A DNA stretch of 64,000 nucleotides, taken from NCBI GenBank assembly GCA_037367355.1, contig CM074700.1, forward strand, positions 2,046,001-2,110,000, read 5' to 3'. The DNA is from Neoscytalidium dimidiatum. Its lineage: Eukaryota; Ascomycota; Dothideomycetes; Botryosphaeriales; Botryosphaeriaceae. The notes under the pieces were generated by a model. That model did not search any database, had not been told where the DNA came from, and saw nothing but the letters and a program-made list of their open reading frames with translations. Of the stretch, positions 24,102-36,878 are shown in pieces; position 1 is the stretch's first letter; every line of letters starts with the position of its first letter. The translations under genes and the position numbers were made by a program.

Positions 24102-26829
24102 TCAATGCCAATGGTGTTGTCGTGCGAATCTATGACCATGGGCTTGATGCTGGGCGTGATGTTGGTATTGAGCCTGATGTTGGTGTTGCTGAATCTGATG
24201 TCTCTGTTGTTCAAGCTCATTCCTCCAGCGTTGAGCTTCCGGACGGTACTGCTCAGCTTCTTCCATCCGCTGCAGAGCCCATTGTTGCCCTTGCTGAGCA
24301 TTGTTCTGCAAGTGTTGAGCATGGTACTGCATATGCTGAGCGTTGGGCTGGGGCTGCGGGCCATCGTTCTGCATCGCGTCTGCAAATGCTCGGTACTGGA
24401 GTGGCTCTCCGAAATGACGCGGCAGATGTGGAGGAGGATGGTTCTGTAGTTGGTCGAAGAGTCCGTGAGGTTCAGCCCGTCCCTGGTGTGGCTGTGGTAT
24501 GTCAGCCATCCCGCGCCGCATGAAATTAAGTTCATTTATTGGCAGCCGAGGAGGAGGAGGAGGAGGAAGAGGAGGGAAGATTCCCCTCGGGAGTCGGTGT
24601 AGGTCCCAATGAGCGCCTACAGCAGGGTCAAATGCTGGGAGATGATGCGGCACATGGCCATGAGGTAGCGGAATTGGTGGCATCCTGCCAGGCCCGTATG
24701 GATTTCCATGATTGCGCGCAGCATTGGCAATGCGTCTCTGCTCCGCTTCTCGGACACGCTCGGAGACCTGAATCTTAAGGTCATCCTCTGTCACCTCGGG
24801 GTTATCTCTCTTGATTGCCTCAACAGCGGCCGTCTCGGCAGCCTTGACCTCGTCGTGGTGGCGTTTCTCGGGATTGTCGTCGTAGACAGGACACTTGCCC
24901 GCTGACTCTCCAAAGTGATCGTAGCCACGAACGTTCTTGGCGCAGACGTAACTACGTATCTAGAGGTTAATCAAAGATGGTGACTGCTCAGAAGGGTAGA
25001 GGTAGGACGTACCACTGCGTGTTACCGCATTTGCCGCAAGTCATCTTATTACAGCCAATTTCCTTCATGAAGGGAGTCTTGCACTTACTGCTTTACGGTC
25101 AGCATTCGCCATGTCTTGATTAAGGATTACTGAACTTACTTGCACACTCTGATAAGCGCATTCGACATCGCCTCTTCAACCTTGTGGCGGGCATCGCCTT
25201 TCCGATCCTTTTCTGCCTCCTCGCACGTCTTCGGAGGGTGGCTAAGCATGCGGCAGCGTCTGCAGCTCACGACTCCGCAGTCGGGTGCCTGGCAACGAAA
25301 TTCCCAGTCGACGTCGATCGGTTGGCACTCAGCGGCGAAGTTGCAGAAAGGACACTCGACTAAACCCTCGATGCCTGCGTTGAGCAAGTCATCCCGTTGC
25401 TGGAGTCTCTCTAGGCGAGCGAGCACTTTCGGGTCGAGAAAGGTCCTCAATTGTGCTTTGGTGATTTCAGCGCCACAGTTTGTCCCACCACAGCACTTCG
25501 GATAGCATTTGCCATCATCGAGTTGCGCGTTGACCCAGCTGCGTGCGCACCCATGGCAGTAAAAATGCACTTGATTGCCATTGCAGAAGGCCATGCGGTT
25601 CGTAGGATACTCGTCAAAGCAACACACGCACTCTGCCATGCCGTCGTTGGCACGGGCATTGGCAGTGTTGCGATCTTCTTCTTCCCGCTTCTCGTCTTCC
25701 TTTTGGCGCGTAACTGTGGAGAACGCGGGCGCTCATGTCAGTTTGCTGGCCCTCTCGGCAAAAAGATCTGCGGACTTGAGATATTTTGTGGAAGACTTAC
25801 CAGCATCGTCTTTGATCTTGTTCTTTGCTGCGACGAGCTCTTTCTTGACTTTATCCATGGCTGCGGTATGGGCGGTATCCTGGGGCCGAGAATATGGATT
25901 ACTGGTGGGTTTTGGGTCGCGCCGGCGAACCTTCTTGTAAGGTCTGCTAGGCGCGTCTGTCGATTGAAAGGTGCGCTCTGCCTCTTCGAGCAAGAGGAAT
26001 GCTTTGAAAAAGGAGGCCTGCTCGCGCAGAGTCTGGTCGATGAACCTGACGGGTATCTCGGGGTACTCGCTCTGAAGCACTTTCGTTCTGGTTGGGCAGG
26101 TCAGAGAACGGGAGTGTGACGGTGGGGAGGTGGGTGTTGTGGGTAGGGTCCTTGTTGTGCACCACGGTGCCCGCGCGTTGGCGCACAGCTGGCCTCCTCA
26201 ACCGACATCAAGATTCTGAAAGCAACTTACGCAACGGACTGGTACGCACGACGCGCATTACAAGGGCCACTCTGCATCGGATTCCGCTCGATGGCATCCT
26301 CGCTTGGTTCTCTTTTCCGCTTGAGCGCCGCGCGCTGTGCTTCACGCTCGGTCGGATACCTCCCCTCGTCTAGGATGCGCACGACGAGCTGCTCGCACCA
26401 CGTGCTGTCAGGCTGCATGCCCACCTCGAGCCCGCCACGAAACATGCTCCGCACGTGGTCATGGGATATCTCAGGGTAGATCTCCAGAACCTTCGCCAAA
26501 CACTCATCTTCAGTCATGGGGCGAGCAGCTTCAGGCACTGGGTCTGCTGGCATCTGGCGCCGGTTCACCTCTGCAAGAAACTCGGCATCTTCCTCCGCGA
26601 ACTCCGCCATAACAGCAGCAAAATCCCCCGCCGCCAGGGCATCGTCCAGCGCGGCCGGGCCTGCGAAAGCAGGTAATTCAGGTCGGGGTGGGAAATCGGC
26701 AACGGATCGAGGGCGTAACAGTGGACGTGGTATCTCCTGCACCTCGTTGGCGCTGTCGCTGTCGCTGTCGCTGTCAACCTGGATAATCTCACGCGGTTGA
26801 GCAAAGGCGGCAGGCCTGTCGAGAGCCAT
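24102..26829 (-). CDS. RBR-type E3 ubiquitin ligase, RNF216/TRIAD3-like
   Basis: RING-between-RING ligase that passes ubiquitin through a catalytic cysteine in RING2. Five exons (26829-26231, 26087-25801, 25713-25140, 25087-25013, 24951-24102) give 794 residues. RING1 begins CVCCFDEYPTNRMAFC. The IBR follows (CPFCNFAAECQP, then CGVVSCRRCRMLSHPPKTC), and RING2 is rebuilt by splicing as CNKCKTPFMKEIGCNKMTC plus CGKCGNTQCYVC. GCNKMTC carries the likely catalytic Cys, the pattern specific to RNF216 relatives. The 52-nt intron 25139-25088 is needed to restore the CNKC pair. The N-terminal third is acidic (a DSDSDSDS run near residue 20) with a CUE/UBA-like helical stretch, which is inference. The C-terminal tail is rich in Pro, Gln and His with HQHQ and HHAQHQ repeats. 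Divergent from the LYC1-like gene. Confidence 0.9.
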
Positions 26830-28186
26830 GACGGTCGGGCTGGATGCGTGCAGGCACTGTCCGAACGTCCAGCGCTCTTAAGTAATGGAGTTGCAGCAAT
26901 TCCAGTCGATTCGAGGCAACAGCGACGCACGTTGGCGGCAGGTTCGGGATCACCTAGTGCGAAAGCTGCTTCGGTGCAGTCGAAAGCGCCGACAGCATGC
27001 AGGTGGGCACCGAAATAAGAGTCAGGCAAATTGGTGAATGCACGAGGAAAACGACAGGTCGTCGCCGGGCTCGCTAGCAGCGACCTCTGCGCGACGGTTG
27101 AGGCAGAACGGGGAGAGTATGAGGAAAGAAGCGAGAGAGGTCGGAAAGCGAAGCATCGAACCATGGGTCCACGGTCTGGAAGCCTGCGGGCCGCAATCAC
27201 GAGTGCTGCTGCTGGAACGAGGGAGGAGGGGTAGCGTCAGCGCGGCGTGCGCAACGAGTTGAAAGCCTCCGCGCCTACGACCTGGGGCATGTCCGGGAGC
27301 GACAGTTTATATGATGGGCGCGCTGGGCGAGAGAGCGAGAGCGAGAGCGCGTAGCCGCGCGGCTTCGAGTGCCTCTGGCGAACGGAGCGAGACGAACAAC
27401 AGGCCAGAAAGGCAGCAGTGTCATTTGCTGGATTCCGCCGTTTGCTGCATGCGAAGAGCGAGCGGTGCGGCACAGTAGAGAGACAAGAAGGCAGCTTCTA
27501 GGCAGCGCAGCGCTTGGGCCTGGACTCAGCCTAGCGCGCGAGTCACGGCGCCGGGTAGCAGGCGAGCAGGCGAGCAGGCAGCCAGACAGGCGTTGGGAAC
27601 GTGGGCGCTTCCAGAAGGCAGGGCAAGGCAAGGCAAGGCGAAGGCGGCGGCGTCTATCTGCGGCTTATCGCTGGCGCACCGACAGAGCCTCCAGCTGCAC
27701 CCCTCGCGCCCATGCGAGCATCCGCACCGCTCCACCCCTGCAACTGCGGAGCTTTAATACAAGAGACCGCCATGTTCTCAGACCTCTTCACCGGTGGCGC
27801 GTCATGGAGCTCGCCGGATACAGCAAGTAGATGCCTCAAGACGAGCGACCCCTGGCAGCCGCTCCACAGTCCGCGCCCTACCGTCCCTCCACATGTGATC
27901 TTCCCGTATTCCCCCCAGCCGGCTTCCCACGGCTCCCGTCGGGGAGGCCTTCCAATCTGTGCGTTCCTTTTACCTATCTCAAACCAGTTCGGATGCGGCT
28001 ACAGGGAGTCATCCGCTGCTCAGTGCGACCGCTTATGCCTCCGTCAAAGCCATTTCCGCATTCTTGACACATAAATACACCTGCCCCGCCCCGTTCGCGC
28101 TCTTGAGGGCACAAAGACACGCCCTCTGCGCCAACGCACCCCATTCACCGCCGTATATTGTCTACTGTTACCGCCAAAAAAAAAAA
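26830..28186. promoter_or_regulatory. Divergent intergenic region, RBR ligase / LYC1-like
   Basis: About 1.36 kb between oppositely directed start codons. It contains GA/CG-rich stretches and an A12 run ending at the LYC1-like ATG. No supported coding region. Confidence 0.5.
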
Positions 28187-29457
28187 ATGAACGGACGCAC
28201 CAACGGACACGCCTACGACCTCCCCAAGGCCGACAGCCCCACCCTGGCCCTCGTGGAGCCCACCGAGGAGGAAAAGGTCGCTCAATGGAAAAAGAACGCA
28301 CCCGCGTGGAGAGGGGCCTTGTCCGTCGACGCTTACATCCGCCGCGAGCATTTCCTCTCCAGCCAGGAGCTCACCAGGGACGGAGGCCAGACCTGGTGGA
28401 TACTGATCGACACGGCGGCTAAGAACCGCGTAGCACTGGCGGGCTGCGAAAGCTTCCGGAAGAAGGCGATCGTGGCCAAGGACGGGCAGATAAAGAACGT
28501 GATAACCCACGGCATCGGCAGCGTCTTCTCGCCGCCCGAGCACAGAGGGAAGGGCTACGCTGGGCGGATGATGCAGGAGCTGGGCCAGAAGCTGAAGACG
28601 TGGCAGACGTCGGAGAAGACGGATTGTTTGTTTTCGATCCTGTATTCAGACATTGGCAAGGTAAGTGAAGAGGGCAGTTCGCTTTTTTTTTTTTTCTTCT
28701 TCTTTCTTTCCTTACGACTTTTTGAAGCCTGGACGGTTGGTCTGATAGAGGAACGAAAAAGAAATTCTACGCAAACCACGGCTGGGAGCCGTTCCCGTCT
28801 GCGCACATTTCTGTGCCTGCGGCGGCGGAGCAGCCACGCGCTGCTAAGCTGCCGTCAGTAAGAGATCTCCGTGCTGAAGACCTGCCCGCGTTGTGCGCGG
28901 ACGATGAAGCGATGCTGCGGCGGAGCCTGGTGGACAGCCCTGCGGACGGGAAGACGCGAGTGGCCATCGTCCCGGACATTGATACCATTCGGTGGCACCA
29001 CGCACGCGAGGAGTACGTTGGCAAGGAATTTTACGGCGACGTCCCGGTGGTCAAAGGTGCTATGGTTGGCGAGGGGAAGGGCAAGCGGGTGTGGTGCTAT
29101 TGGACGCGCATGTGGTACAACACCGACAAGGAGCAGAGCAAGGGAAATACCCTGCACATCCTGCGACTGGTCATCGAGGACGAGGTCGTGCCGGACGCGG
29201 TGGTCCCCGCGATCGCCGCGCTGCTTGCCAGGGCCCAGCGCGAGGCGGCAGGGTGGCACATGGCCGAGGTCGAGTCGTGGAGCCCGACGCCTGAGGTCAT
29301 CGAAGCTGCCCAGCTTCTGGATCCGAAGGCCGAGCTGGTCAACAGGGACAAGGAGAGCATCGCCAGCCTCATGTGGTATGGGGAGCAGCTGGCCGACGGC
29401 GGCTCAGTCGTCGACGCTGTGGAGTGGGTTGGCAACGAGAAGTACGGGTGGTGCTGA
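28187..29457 (+). CDS. LYC1: LYC1-like lysine N-acetyltransferase (GNAT fold)
   Basis: Predicted to acetylate free lysine on N6 using acetyl-CoA, the first step of lysine use in Yarrowia and many fungi. Two exons, 28187-28660 and 28762-29457, give 389 residues, close to the Yarrowia enzyme. The acetyl-CoA binding motif is visible as GIGSVFSPPEHRGKGYAGRMM (residues about 112-132; RGKGYA is the R-x-x-G-x-A core). The splice SDIGK|KFYANHGWEPFPS matches the family where the GNAT fold continues. The C-terminal half has WHHAREEYVGKE, RVWCYWTRMWYN and the ending GNEKYGWC, all characteristic of the LYC1 group. The acceptor is a plain GAAAAAG at 28761 after a branch-like CTGAT. The intron carries a T12 tract, and the start codon follows an A12 run, so both sites are prone to length variation. 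Confidence 0.88.
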
Positions 29458-30501
29458 AGCAGCCGCAGCTAAGCTTTGCATGATCGGCGTCGCGCTTGCA
29501 AGTTTGCTATCGAGCGTTTCACGATCCGTCTTAGATGAAGAATCTCACGAATGCCGTCCTGATGAAAATGGGTGCCAGAATAGAGTTTTCGCATTCATAC
29601 TATCTGAGCCTGCCGATCCGACACTCCCCCAATACTCCGCAATTGTACCAGAACCGCAAATCGTTCCATCATCTAAGAACTGATACCTTTCACAGCCTGT
29701 CAGACGTCCGCCGACACCCACCCAGCCGGACCGACCGAAGTCAAAGCATCCAGAAGGGTCGAGATCATCGCCGCGCCAGCCGAAGCCGGCGCACAAAGGC
29801 CTCACTCTAGGGCATCGGGGATATGCGTTCATCAGCCAGGTTGGAGATTCTGTGGCTCTGGTAAGGAGCTCAGAAGAGGACGTTTACTATAGAAATGATT
29901 CTATTGAGTCTGTTCGCAGCTGTTAGCATCGTGTTTCGCGAGTGTATACCCCCGGGCAAGAACTTACAAAGTCGACTGAAGAAGAAAAGTAGATTTGCTT
30001 TCGAAAACGAGATCTTATACCGCGAAAATTTTGCGCACGAGCCACATCCGGCCGGAAAAACGTGCACCGGGCAGCGCATCTCACCTAGCTAGATCTCGCG
30101 TCTCCACTAATGCCGACAGAAACCCCGTCCAATCTGTCCAGTAATAGAAATTCATCGGGCCCACTGATCATGTACTTCGCAGGCCGCGCCATTGGCTGCG
30201 AAGCGTCAAGAGCTTTCAGTCACCACCTGCTGTGACGCCGGAGTTCCGACTAGAGCACTAACACGACCTCCCGATCGCTGCTCTCATCAACCACGACATT
30301 ATTCCAAAAGGAAATTCGTTGTGCTTGGTATCACTCAATATCTAGGATCGCTTCACAGAGTCGTGCTATCAAGGGAGGCAGATACATGCCTCCCAGAATC
30401 AAGCCTGTCCTCTCACGGGCGAACGCCTGCAGAGAGAGTAAAATGCAGTATTCACAGCTCTTCAGAGCCACAACTGATATCTAGCCCAACTATCGGACCC
30501 A
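29458..30501. other. Intergenic region between convergent genes
   Basis: Holds the 3' ends of the LYC1-like gene (+) and the Lac12-like transporter (-). AT content is higher than in the flanks. No supported gene. Confidence 0.6.
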
Positions 30502-32429
30502 TCATTTTCCCTCTTTTCCCTTACCAACACTAACCTCTACCTCTTCGACGCCGTCCATGCTGCCGCCACTGGGCTCCACACCCTCAATGACGCTTGCGGC
30601 CACCTCTCCGTGCAAGACTTGCTCGACATCGGGAACCTCCGAGTGCTTGTGGCCGTCGAAGATAGCATCGATTTCCTCGAGCGTCTTGCCCTTCGTCTCA
30701 ACCCAAGCCAAGATAACGTACAACAGCTCCAGAACATCCCAGGACGCGTTGATGATATACGTCTTCCATGCGATAGCGTCCATGGCGAAGGGGAAGACCA
30801 TTGTCACGAACAAGCTGTGCTCCAATTAGCTTCTAGTTAACGCTTCACAGCTGCGGCGTCCAGCTTACCCTACGCAGTTCACAACAAACGTATACACTGC
30901 CATTCCGTTCGCTCTCATGGAGTAGTTCAGCACCTCCGGCGGATAGAGCACCGTCAACGGCGTCCACCCAAAGGAGTACGAGCCCTGAAAGAGGAATATA
31001 ATTGCCACGGAAGCGTAAATTCCAGAGTTGTTCGTCGAATCTCCATATAGCTTGTTGAGTCCAGCATACAGGAAGAGGAAGATGGTGAGGAGAGTGGTCG
31101 AGATGATCGCAATTGTCTTGCGGCCGAGCTTGTTCATGAGAAAGGTTCCGAGAAGAGCAATGCACAGGCACCACGCGTTCATGATGATGTTCTGGAAACA
31201 TGTGAGTCGTGTCCATTGCCAAGGATGTAAACGCCACTCACAATTTCAAGCTGTGTCGTGGTGTCTGTGACACCGGCGCCGTCGAGCATCGAGCCCAAAT
31301 AATAGCTCACGATATTGTTGCCTGAGAGCATACTGAATACGGCAACGGAAATAGTGAGCATGAGCCTCTTCCTGCGGCTCGGTGTGCGGACAATCTCCTT
31401 CACGGTCATTTCGCCCGATTCCTTCTCCCACTTCAATGTATCACTGATTGATTTGAACTCCACAAGCGTAGCGGGGTCAGATTGGTCGCCGTTGCTGTGC
31501 GTCAAGGCAAGCGCATGCAGCGCTTCGTCCGGGCGGTTCTGATATACTAGCCACTGTACAATCGACATCAACACCGCTTCCCTCCGATTCATGTAAGGGA
31601 GTAGCAATCAACATGCAGACTTACTCTTGGGCTCTCAGGCACAAACGGCAAGATGATGATACACAGAACGCTGAAGATGCCCTGCACCGCCGATGGCAAC
31701 CGCCAGGCCCAGGTCGAGTCCATCATGCCCGTCCCGTACGTGATGCCGGACGCGATCAGGCCGCCGACATACCCTGTATCCCGCAGGAGTCAGCAATCCA
31801 GCATACTTGTTTTATTCATAGCGCCGACTGGCCCCCCGCGATCCTCGAAACCTACAGAAATTGTAGAACCTGGAAATGATCACCTCTCGTCAACACATTA
31901 CACACTCAATCTCGAGCGCCAACGCGTCCCCGGGGAGAAGGGAAAGAAAAGAAAAGAAGGGGTCCACTCACAGTCCCAACCCCCACGCCCTCCACCGGTG
32001 CGGCAAGCACTCGGACAGCCACACCGGGCCGGCGATGGCGGTCGCGCCGTTCCCGACGCCGATGACGATGCGCGACACGGCGAACATGGCGACGTTCTGC
32101 GCGGCGGCCTGCAGGACGACGGCGACGACGGTGATGACGGCGGCGATGGCCATGGCGTTCTTGCGGCCCAGGCGGTCGGACACGACGCCGTAGAAGAGCG
32201 ACGGGATGACCTGGCCGATGTAGACGGTCGCGGTGTTGAGCGCGGTCGTGGCGGGCGTGAGCGCGAAGTAGTCGGTGTACGCGGGCAGGATGTTCAGCCC
32301 GGACATCATCGACCCGTCGTACCCGAGGGTCGCGGACGAGATGCAGGACGACAGGACCAGCAGCGCGACGACCAGCCGCGAGGAGCGCGGCGTGAGGCCC
32401 GCCGTCTCGAAGCTCGGGATGTGCACCAT
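30502..32429 (-). CDS. MFS sugar transporter, lactose-permease (Lac12) type
   Basis: Plasma-membrane sugar/proton symporter. The model has six exons: 32429-31972, 31869-31856, 31773-31625, 31553-31242, 31191-30869 and 30814-30502, in all 522 residues. Signatures: LGYDGSMMSGLN in helix 1, SDRLGRKNAM, WLSECLPHRWRAWGLGL, MDSTWAWRLPS, and VPESPR joined across an intron to WLVYQNRPDEALHAL, then MNKLGRKT, GWTPLTVLYPPEVL and ETKGKTLEEID. Exon 2 is only 14 nt. Without it the reading frame breaks between WGLGL and VGGLIASG; with it the junction reads GLGLFYNFWYVGG, the expected family sequence. I chose the ATG at 32429 because further in-frame codons upstream are not family-like. The substrate could be lactose, cellobiose or another sugar. 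Confidence 0.9.
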
Positions 32430-35400
32430 TTCGGGGGGGAGGGGGGGGGTTTTTTTTTCCTTTCCCTGGAGGGAGTGTGCGCGCGCACACACACACGAGT
32501 CTCGACCGGCTGGTGGTGAGGAGGGGGGAGGGCGGCACTCAGGGCGTCGGGGTCAGAGCATTTCTTTGGGGGGATATGACGATCTGGTTCTTATATATTT
32601 TCTATACTTGCTACGACAGCGGTACGCACGTTTGCGCCCCTCTTTTCCTCTTTTCGCCCCCCTTCGTCGTCGGCGATGGTGGGTTCTGGGGAAGAGTGGG
32701 AGAGTTGCCTCCCCGGCCCTTATCATAATGCTTGATAGCGCGCGCCGCGAGCCGCCCAGGATCTTTGGCGCCAGGGAGCCAATGAGCTTGGTCGCGTAGC
32801 CAATTATTTCCTCCTTCGATACCGGGCCTGCGCTTGGACCTGGCCCGAAAATCTGGGGGAGATAGCGAGTCGTTGCCGTTCCTGCGTTTCCTCTCGGGGA
32901 AGGGAGACTGCAGATAGCGGGCCGTCCGATGCGGTAGATAATGCCGCAACGTCGGATATCGATGCTCGGATGCGATGTCTCGGATGCTGTTTGAAGGAGA
33001 TGTTGAGATACGGTTCTTGTGCGTGGTTGTGGTGATCCTAGGGTGCGGTGGTGCCGACGAGGGAGCAGTGGAGGCTGGCTTTGTGGCTGGCTGTGTTCTT
33101 CATGAACACAGTTCGAACACTGCCGGCGTTGAGGGAGAAAGCGCGCCTTTGAACCTTATGATATAACGGGCGCATTTCCTTACTTACGAAGCGCTCGATA
33201 GGAGGACGTGCCTCGTCTAGAAATGATCGGAGCAAATGGGTATAATCACTGAGAGCGTGCGGGTGTCCGGGGGAACGACGGATGGCCGTACAATTGAATC
33301 TCGATGAGCGGAGTATCCACTGATCCAGCAACTTACTGCGATTAGAGTAAAATTGCCCAAATGCCTGAGAGGGTGCGACTAGGCTTTGCACCCAAAGCCA
33401 TTGTTACTGGACTTCTCACCAAACAGTTACTTTCATCCAGAGTTGAAACACCTGCGAGCGCGCCTACTGGGGCATCTAGTAAGTTAAAATCTCTCTCCGC
33501 CGCATCAACGATGTCAGATATCATTGTGGTGCGTCATTTACTAAGGCTGGGGCACAATGTAGCCAGGCGAATATCGGTTGCATAGATGCAGTCGTCGTAT
33601 CACTACTGCCGGTGACGTCTGATACCATTGCATTTTGGACTGTGCAGATTCAATCAAAGCGATGGCACTTCAACAGTGACACCTTGATTGATGGGCCGAC
33701 CAGAGATTAGGTTCAGAAATCCTTGACAATGCGCGACCATTCTTCATCCGAAGATGATCAACCAGTAGGCAAAGGCAAGAGTAGGCCTCTGGGCATCCAC
33801 GGTGCGGCGAGCAAAGACCAGGTCTACCGCAAGCCTGAGGCAATCCATGTCGTCAACGGAAACCTTAATATTCTAGGAACCGTAGCCGTCAACTATTGAG
33901 TGTTCGTCTCTACCTACTAGGCTGTTAGTTCGGTTTGGGATCGTCTCTTCTCTCCCTGGGGGTCTTCACTTCTTCAACACAAGAGCAGAAGGAAAAGAAT
34001 TAAGGACGAGAAATTCAAAAGAAAGGAGTGCAGAAAATACGCAGCGCGACGCGATTATCACCTTGATTACCAGCCAGCAATAGCTGTCTGACATCGAGTG
34101 TATACCGAACCTCTGCGCGTCCGATAGGGTGAGCGTTCGAAGACTGGCGGTCGTGAAGGAGGAAGACCCGACTGTCCGAGTGAGCAGTTCGTGATCGTAT
34201 GCTGAAGTTTACTCAAGAGATATAACGCGTGGTAGGTTTGAGAGTTGCGCGACCGTGCAGGATCACAGCTGCACGACTTTGAAGCGCCAATTGACAGCCA
34301 CCGGCTTTGTTGAAGTGGGTGGCGCGAGACACGGCAGCTGAAGCGCTTCGATAGCGGCCACGAGCCACCAGAGCGCAAGCAGAACTGTCAAGTGAGCGAG
34401 AGCGTGTGTGTGCCAGAACGGAGCTTGCAAGGGCGGTGCGACATGTACCTGTCGATCGTCGGGCTAACGACCTTTGCGGAGAGAGACCGGAGGGGGCGAA
34501 GAGAACGGGGTTGAATGAGTGTTGCAGTTGTGTTCCAGTGCCTGAGAGCAGAGATAAGGCTATGACGAAGGCGGAGCCGCGAACAGAACGGGGCGAGCTA
34601 GAGGCGCGGGCCGGGTGTGGTGGGTGGGAAGGGCTGGGGGAGCGAAAACAGAACTCTTGGCCTGGCTCGGCGTTTCCTCTGAAGGATTGAACGGCAACGA
34701 CTTTGGGTGATTCCACAAATAACCCGAGACGCGGACGCGACGCGCCGGCGCAGGCAAAATCAACGTCGTCGCTGCGCCGCCAACGCCCGCAGGCTCATCA
34801 ATGTCGCACGCAGCTGTCGCACGAACGGCGTCTTGCAGGTGCGACAAGACGCAGTCGCCTGGCTGCCGTTTGCGCAGCACAAAGCCGCCTGGCCACCCAG
34901 CCGCTGCCTCAGGCCGAGGCCGGCGCGTGTGGCCACGCACTGACTCACATGCACTGACAGACAGAAGTCAGCGTGTCCAGCCACGTCGCAAAGGACTCTA
35001 TTTTGGAGAGGCTGGGAGTCGGGAGCTGCGCGCAGCTGCCCCCCTTCGGATCCGACGGCCGCTGTTGGGGTGGATCCGGCCAAGGCTCAGCCCTGCGCTG
35101 ACAGGAGGTCGCTGACAGGCACCATGCGGCGTGGGCGGCTGGCGAGCGGCACGGCGAGGTGTGACAGGGCGTTGGCGACCACAGGACTCAGCACAAGCTT
35201 TTCGGACGCCGTCTAGCGCAGGGCCTGTGATCCGGGGAAACAGGCGGCGTTGCAGCGGATTGGCGGAGACGCAGCCATCCCAGTCACCTTGTTTATATTT
35301 GGTATGGCATCATGGCTGGGCGAAACGAGGGGGCCGCGGGCTGGGCGGATGCACACATGAAACGCTCCTCTCATGGCGATGGATGCTCCTGGTCCGCTGC

Positions 35401-35957
35401 GCCGCCTGCGTCGCCGCCTGCAGCTGTGCCGGCCCGCGGAGGACCTGCTATCACCCGCTTCCTGGCCTTCCGCGCGCCGGCAGATGAGCGCCGTCGTGGA
35501 TTTATTATCGAGCCCGCGCGCCGCCGGCCAAGCTTAAACTTCCACGCCCGGTCCAACCCTCTCCCCTCGCCCTCACGAAGATCTTGCCTGCTTTCCGAGT
35601 TGCCCAGCCGGCCGTTGCCAACTCATTGGTGCGTTGCTTCTGGCCCCTTCTGACCCCGTTACACCGACATCGCATTCCCTCATTTCCCGGCGCCGCTAAA
35701 TTGCACCCGCAAACACCGACTGTGATTGCTGTCCGCGCTCCTTCCTCCGCTGACCGTCCCCTCAGATCTTCCTTCCCTCGTTTTCGGAAAGCGCTGCCCA
35801 CTCTCGCTGGCCCTTCCGCCCTCTTAATCGCCGCACCAAGCTCTCGTCTTCCTCTCCATCCGCAACACCAACATCAACATCAACATCAACATCTTCCATT
35901 ACTGCCCGCTTCTTCTACACACCGCCAACCACGTCAACCACATCGAACACCGCCATT
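32430..35957. other. Long gene-poor region
   Basis: 3.5 kb upstream of both the Lac12-like transporter (-) and the SOD gene (+). Composition shifts from GC-rich near both ends to more AT-rich around 32950-34200. It has a (CA)n/GC-rich patch near 32478-32497 and ACATCA tandem units at about 35869-35891. I find no supported coding region or tRNA. Confidence 0.55.
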
Positions 35958-36878
35958 ATGCGCTTCTTCACCCTCCTGCTCGCTGCCGCGGGCGCCGTCA
36001 CCGCCGCTGGCGTCACTGGCAAGCTCGGCGATGCCGCCGTCATCACCAACAACCCCGCCGGAGCTGTTTACGCCGCCACTCTGCCCAACCGTGAAGACAC
36101 CACCGTCCGCGGCTCCGTTGTCGCTTCATCCGTCGGCGGCGGCCAGGGCGTCGAGTTCCAGGTCTCCATCTCCGGTCTGCCCGAAGGCGTGGGCCAGTTC
36201 CTGTACCACATCCACGACCAGCCCGTTCCTGCCGATGGCAACTGCACTGGCACTCTTGCTCACCTGGACCCCTACGAGCGTGGCGAGGACCCTGCGTGCG
36301 ACTCCACCCAGCCTCAGACCTGCCAGGTTGGTGACAACTCCGGCAAGCACGGCAAGCTCGAAGCTCCTGCCTACTCGCAGATGTAAGTTGCCGAGATTCA
36401 CTCCACCTCGTCTCGCGACCAGTCGGTCGCAGCGTTATGGCAAACAATGGATCTACGTACTGACGAAGATCCCAGCTACACCGACGACTTCGCTGCTCTG
36501 GTCCCCGGTATCGGTGCCTTCTTCGGTAACCGCAGCATCGTCGTCCACTTCTCCAACAAGACCCGCATCACTTGCGCCAACTTCACCAGGATCGCTGACG
36601 GTTCCGTTGGGCCCGGCACCCAGCCGCCCGTTACTCTCCCTATCCCGACCGGCACCGTCAGCATCGTCGGCACTGGTACCGCTGCTCCCGTTCCCTACGG
36701 AAACATCACCACCCACGTCAGTGGTGTCCCTGGCACTCCGATCGCTACTCCGCCAACCCTTCCCACCGGTACTCCCGTCGAGACCCCTGCTACGCCCCTT
36801 CCTTCTTCTGGAGCTATGCGAGACGTGGTCTTCAGCGGAGCTGCTGCTCTCGCCGCCTTTGCTGCTGCGTTGTTGTAG
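35958..36878 (+). CDS. GPI-anchored extracellular superoxide dismutase-like protein, Cu-only type
   Basis: Predicted cell-surface enzyme that removes superoxide outside the cell, like Candida SOD5. Two exons (35958-36382, 36476-36878) give 275 residues. Residues 1-17 form a signal peptide (MRFFTLLLAAAGAVTAA). Probable copper ligands are His84 and His86 in YHIHDQPV, His102 in GTLAHLDP and His166 in SIVVHF. The zinc loop of classic Cu/Zn SOD, with its two extra His and an Asp, is not evident, which marks the Cu-only branch. Cys96, Cys114, Cys122 and Cys175 could form disulphides. A Thr/Pro/Ser-rich stalk follows, and the protein ends in a small-residue and hydrophobic tail (FSGAAALAAFAAALL), the usual GPI-attachment signal. 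The start at 35958 is the only one giving a signal peptide. Confidence 0.87.
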
